Source: Thermoflexales bacterium (GTDB lineage: Bacteria > Chloroflexota > Anaerolineae > Fen-1058). From it: a stretch of 7,809 nucleotides of DNA. Positions 6,752 through 7,809 of this stretch are shown one piece after another. The DNA is taken from contig JAGOBP010000177.1 in NCBI GenBank assembly GCA_017999195.1, positions 1 to 7,809 on the forward strand, given 5' to 3'. The translations under genes were made by a program, and so were the position numbers. Position 1 is the stretch's first letter; each line of letters opens with the position of its first letter. The notes under the pieces are model-generated. The model was given only the letters and a program-made list of their open reading frames with translations, was not told the origin of the DNA and did no database searches.

Positions 6752-7809
6752 CGCAACACCAGCGGCAGATAGATCAAGAAATTGTCATCGTTCAAAATCA
6801 GGCCGGAATCGACACCGCCGTTGACGGGCACGCTGGCATTGCTGAGATTGCCGTAGAAAATTTCGTCGGCTTCCCCCTGCTCATCGCCGCTGATCTGCAC
6901 GGTGAATGTCCGCGTGGTGAGGCCGGGCGTAAACGTCAACGTGCCGGACGCGGCGACGAAGTCCTCACCGACGGTTGCACCGCCCGCGCCCACGCCCGAT
7001 GACAAGTTGTAATCAACCGTGATGGTGAAGTTGGCGGCGGTCGTCAATGTGACGGTGAACGCCCCCGCCGTGAAGCCGCTATCGCCTTCCAGCACCGTCG
7101 GGCCGCTATCGAAGGACACCCGTGCCGCATCATCATCGGTGATCGTGCCCGTGGCCGAGCCGTCGGCCAGCGTGGCATTGATCGGGTTGCTGAGCTGCAC
7201 CGTGAAGGCTTCGCTGACGCCTTCATCGAGCAAGTCACCGAGTACGCTGATCGACAGGGTCTTGCTGATCTGGCCGGGCTGAAAGACGAGCGTGTTATTC
7301 GCGGCGGCGAAGTCGCTGCTAGGCGTGGCCGTGCCCGCGACGGTGGCGTAGGTTACGGTCACCAGCGACGTGCTGACCGGCGACAGCGTCACGACGAAGG
7401 ACATGTTCTTCGAGCCGCTGTTGCCTTCCGTGATCGCTTGATCGGCGATCGAGAGTTCCGAGAGACCGTCGTTGTCGATGATCATGCCAACGGCCTGCGC
7501 GTCCAGCAGATCGAGCGCGGCGGTGGTGAACAGATCGACGCGGAAGGTTTCGTTGAATTCATCATTCAGATCGCCGGTCACACTGACGCTGATGGTCTTG
7601 GTGATCTGGCCGGGATTGAAAGTCAGCGTGCCGGACGTGGTCACATAATCCGAACCAGCGACGGCGGTGACATTGGTGGTGAGGTAGGTCACGGAGATGG
7701 GCACCGTGCCCGTCGGGGCAAGTGTGACCGTGAACACTGCCGTGATCGAGCCGCTGTCGCCTTCCAATACGGTGCTGTCCGCAATGCGGATCGAATGGCG
7801 CGCTTCCAC
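6748..7809 (-). CDS. Secreted Calx-beta repeat protein, C-terminal part (5' end outside window)
   Basis: The last 353 codons of a longer gene; the first codon in the window is only where the sequence begins, not a supported start. Three tandem Calx-beta modules occupy residues of about 7-115, 119-227 and 230-343 of the visible part. Each opens with a VLEGDSG/ITEGNSG-type strand, has a central SDY/SDF/EDF followed by TLTF.PG, and ends in an acidic turn (IDNDG, TDDDA, LNDDN). These acidic positions are the Ca2+-binding ones in known Calx-beta domains. Immediately after the third module the protein ends in FLIYLPLVLR and a TAG stop. Such repeats are typical of secreted or surface adhesive proteins, and calcium probably stiffens the array. 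The stop codon lies inside a palindromic repeat. The giant gene begins 75 bp downstream on the same strand, suggesting co-transcription. The N-terminal content, and so the full function, cannot be seen. Confidence 0.93.
   Translation of the reverse strand: MEARHSIRIADSTVLEGDSGSITAVFTVTLAPTGTVPISVTYLTTNVTAVAGSDYVTTSGTLTFNPGQITKTISVSVTGDLNDEFNETFRVDLFTTAALDLLDAQAVGMIIDNDGLSELSIADQAITEGNSGSKNMSFVVTLSPVSTSLVTVTYATVAGTATPSSDFAAANNTLVFQPGQISKTLSISVLGDLLDEGVSEAFTVQLSNPINATLADGSATGTITDDDAARVSFDSGPTVLEGDSGFTAGAFTVTLTTAANFTITVDYNLSSGVGAGGATVGEDFVAASGTLTFTPGLTTRTFTVQISGDEQGEADEIFYGNLSNASVPVNGGVDSGLILNDDNFLIYLPLVLR
6781..7791 (-). repeat. Three tandem Calx-beta modules (protein-level repeat)
   Basis: The modules repeat with a period of about 112-113 residues. 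The DNA coding for the EGDSG/EGNSG strand is conserved at 7748-7765, 7412-7429 and 7073-7090 (plus-strand pattern AGCCGCTrTyGCCTTCC), offset by 336 and 339 bases. The modules are otherwise well diverged, so the duplication is old. Confidence 0.88.

Noticed and set aside
7019..7282. Plus-strand 87-codon frame across the Calx-beta region
   Set aside because: Antisense to well-supported Calx-beta modules; composition is explained by the opposite strand.
1..7809. Search for tRNA, CRISPR, transposase, prophage or defence genes
   Set aside because: No cloverleaf-like segment, regularly spaced repeats or recognisable enzyme of these kinds was seen; the window is filled by two extracellular repeat-protein genes.

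Overview
The window is GC-rich and almost entirely coding, with every supported gene on the minus strand. I infer a member of the phylum Chloroflexota, probably a filamentous Anaerolineae-like lineage. The grounds are very large secreted modular proteins, a C-terminal tail of the form YLPLVLR that I associate with secreted proteins of that phylum, and several short palindromic repeats of the GTAGGGGC and CCCTCACCCC kinds. The phylum call is inference, not proof.

Layout, reading in the direction of transcription (high to low coordinates). First comes the 3' part of a gene for a Calx-beta repeat protein (7809 down to 6748): three tandem Calx-beta modules and the YLPLVLR tail. A 75-bp gap follows, filled by a nested palindrome and a strong Shine-Dalgarno site. 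Then comes one giant reading frame that starts at an ATG at 6672 and runs without a stop to position 1, so at least 2,224 codons. I checked this frame triplet by triplet for stop codons and found none. Because neither its stop nor its 3' end lies in the window, an ORF caller that needs a stop would miss it and show only fragments and antisense shadows.

The giant protein has, in order: a signal peptide; a DUF11-like beta-sandwich; a transglutaminase-like domain whose catalytic cysteine position is serine; a long region resembling the one that follows this domain in other large secreted bacterial proteins; about five Ig/NEW3-like beta-sandwich domains, interrupted by an Ala/Leu-rich helical segment; a proline-rich linker created by an inserted REP-like repeat; two copies of a two-module (A-B) jelly-roll-like unit; and the start of an FG-GAP/VCBS-type calcium-binding repeat, cut by the window edge.

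The two genes share a strand, sit close together and both encode extracellular beta-rich repeat proteins, so they probably form an operon for cell-surface or secreted structural/adhesive proteins. No RNA gene, CRISPR array, transposase or phage gene was seen. The most notable points are the Cys-to-Ser transglutaminase-like domain in a giant scaffold, and three different palindromic repeats, two of them absorbed in frame into coding sequence.
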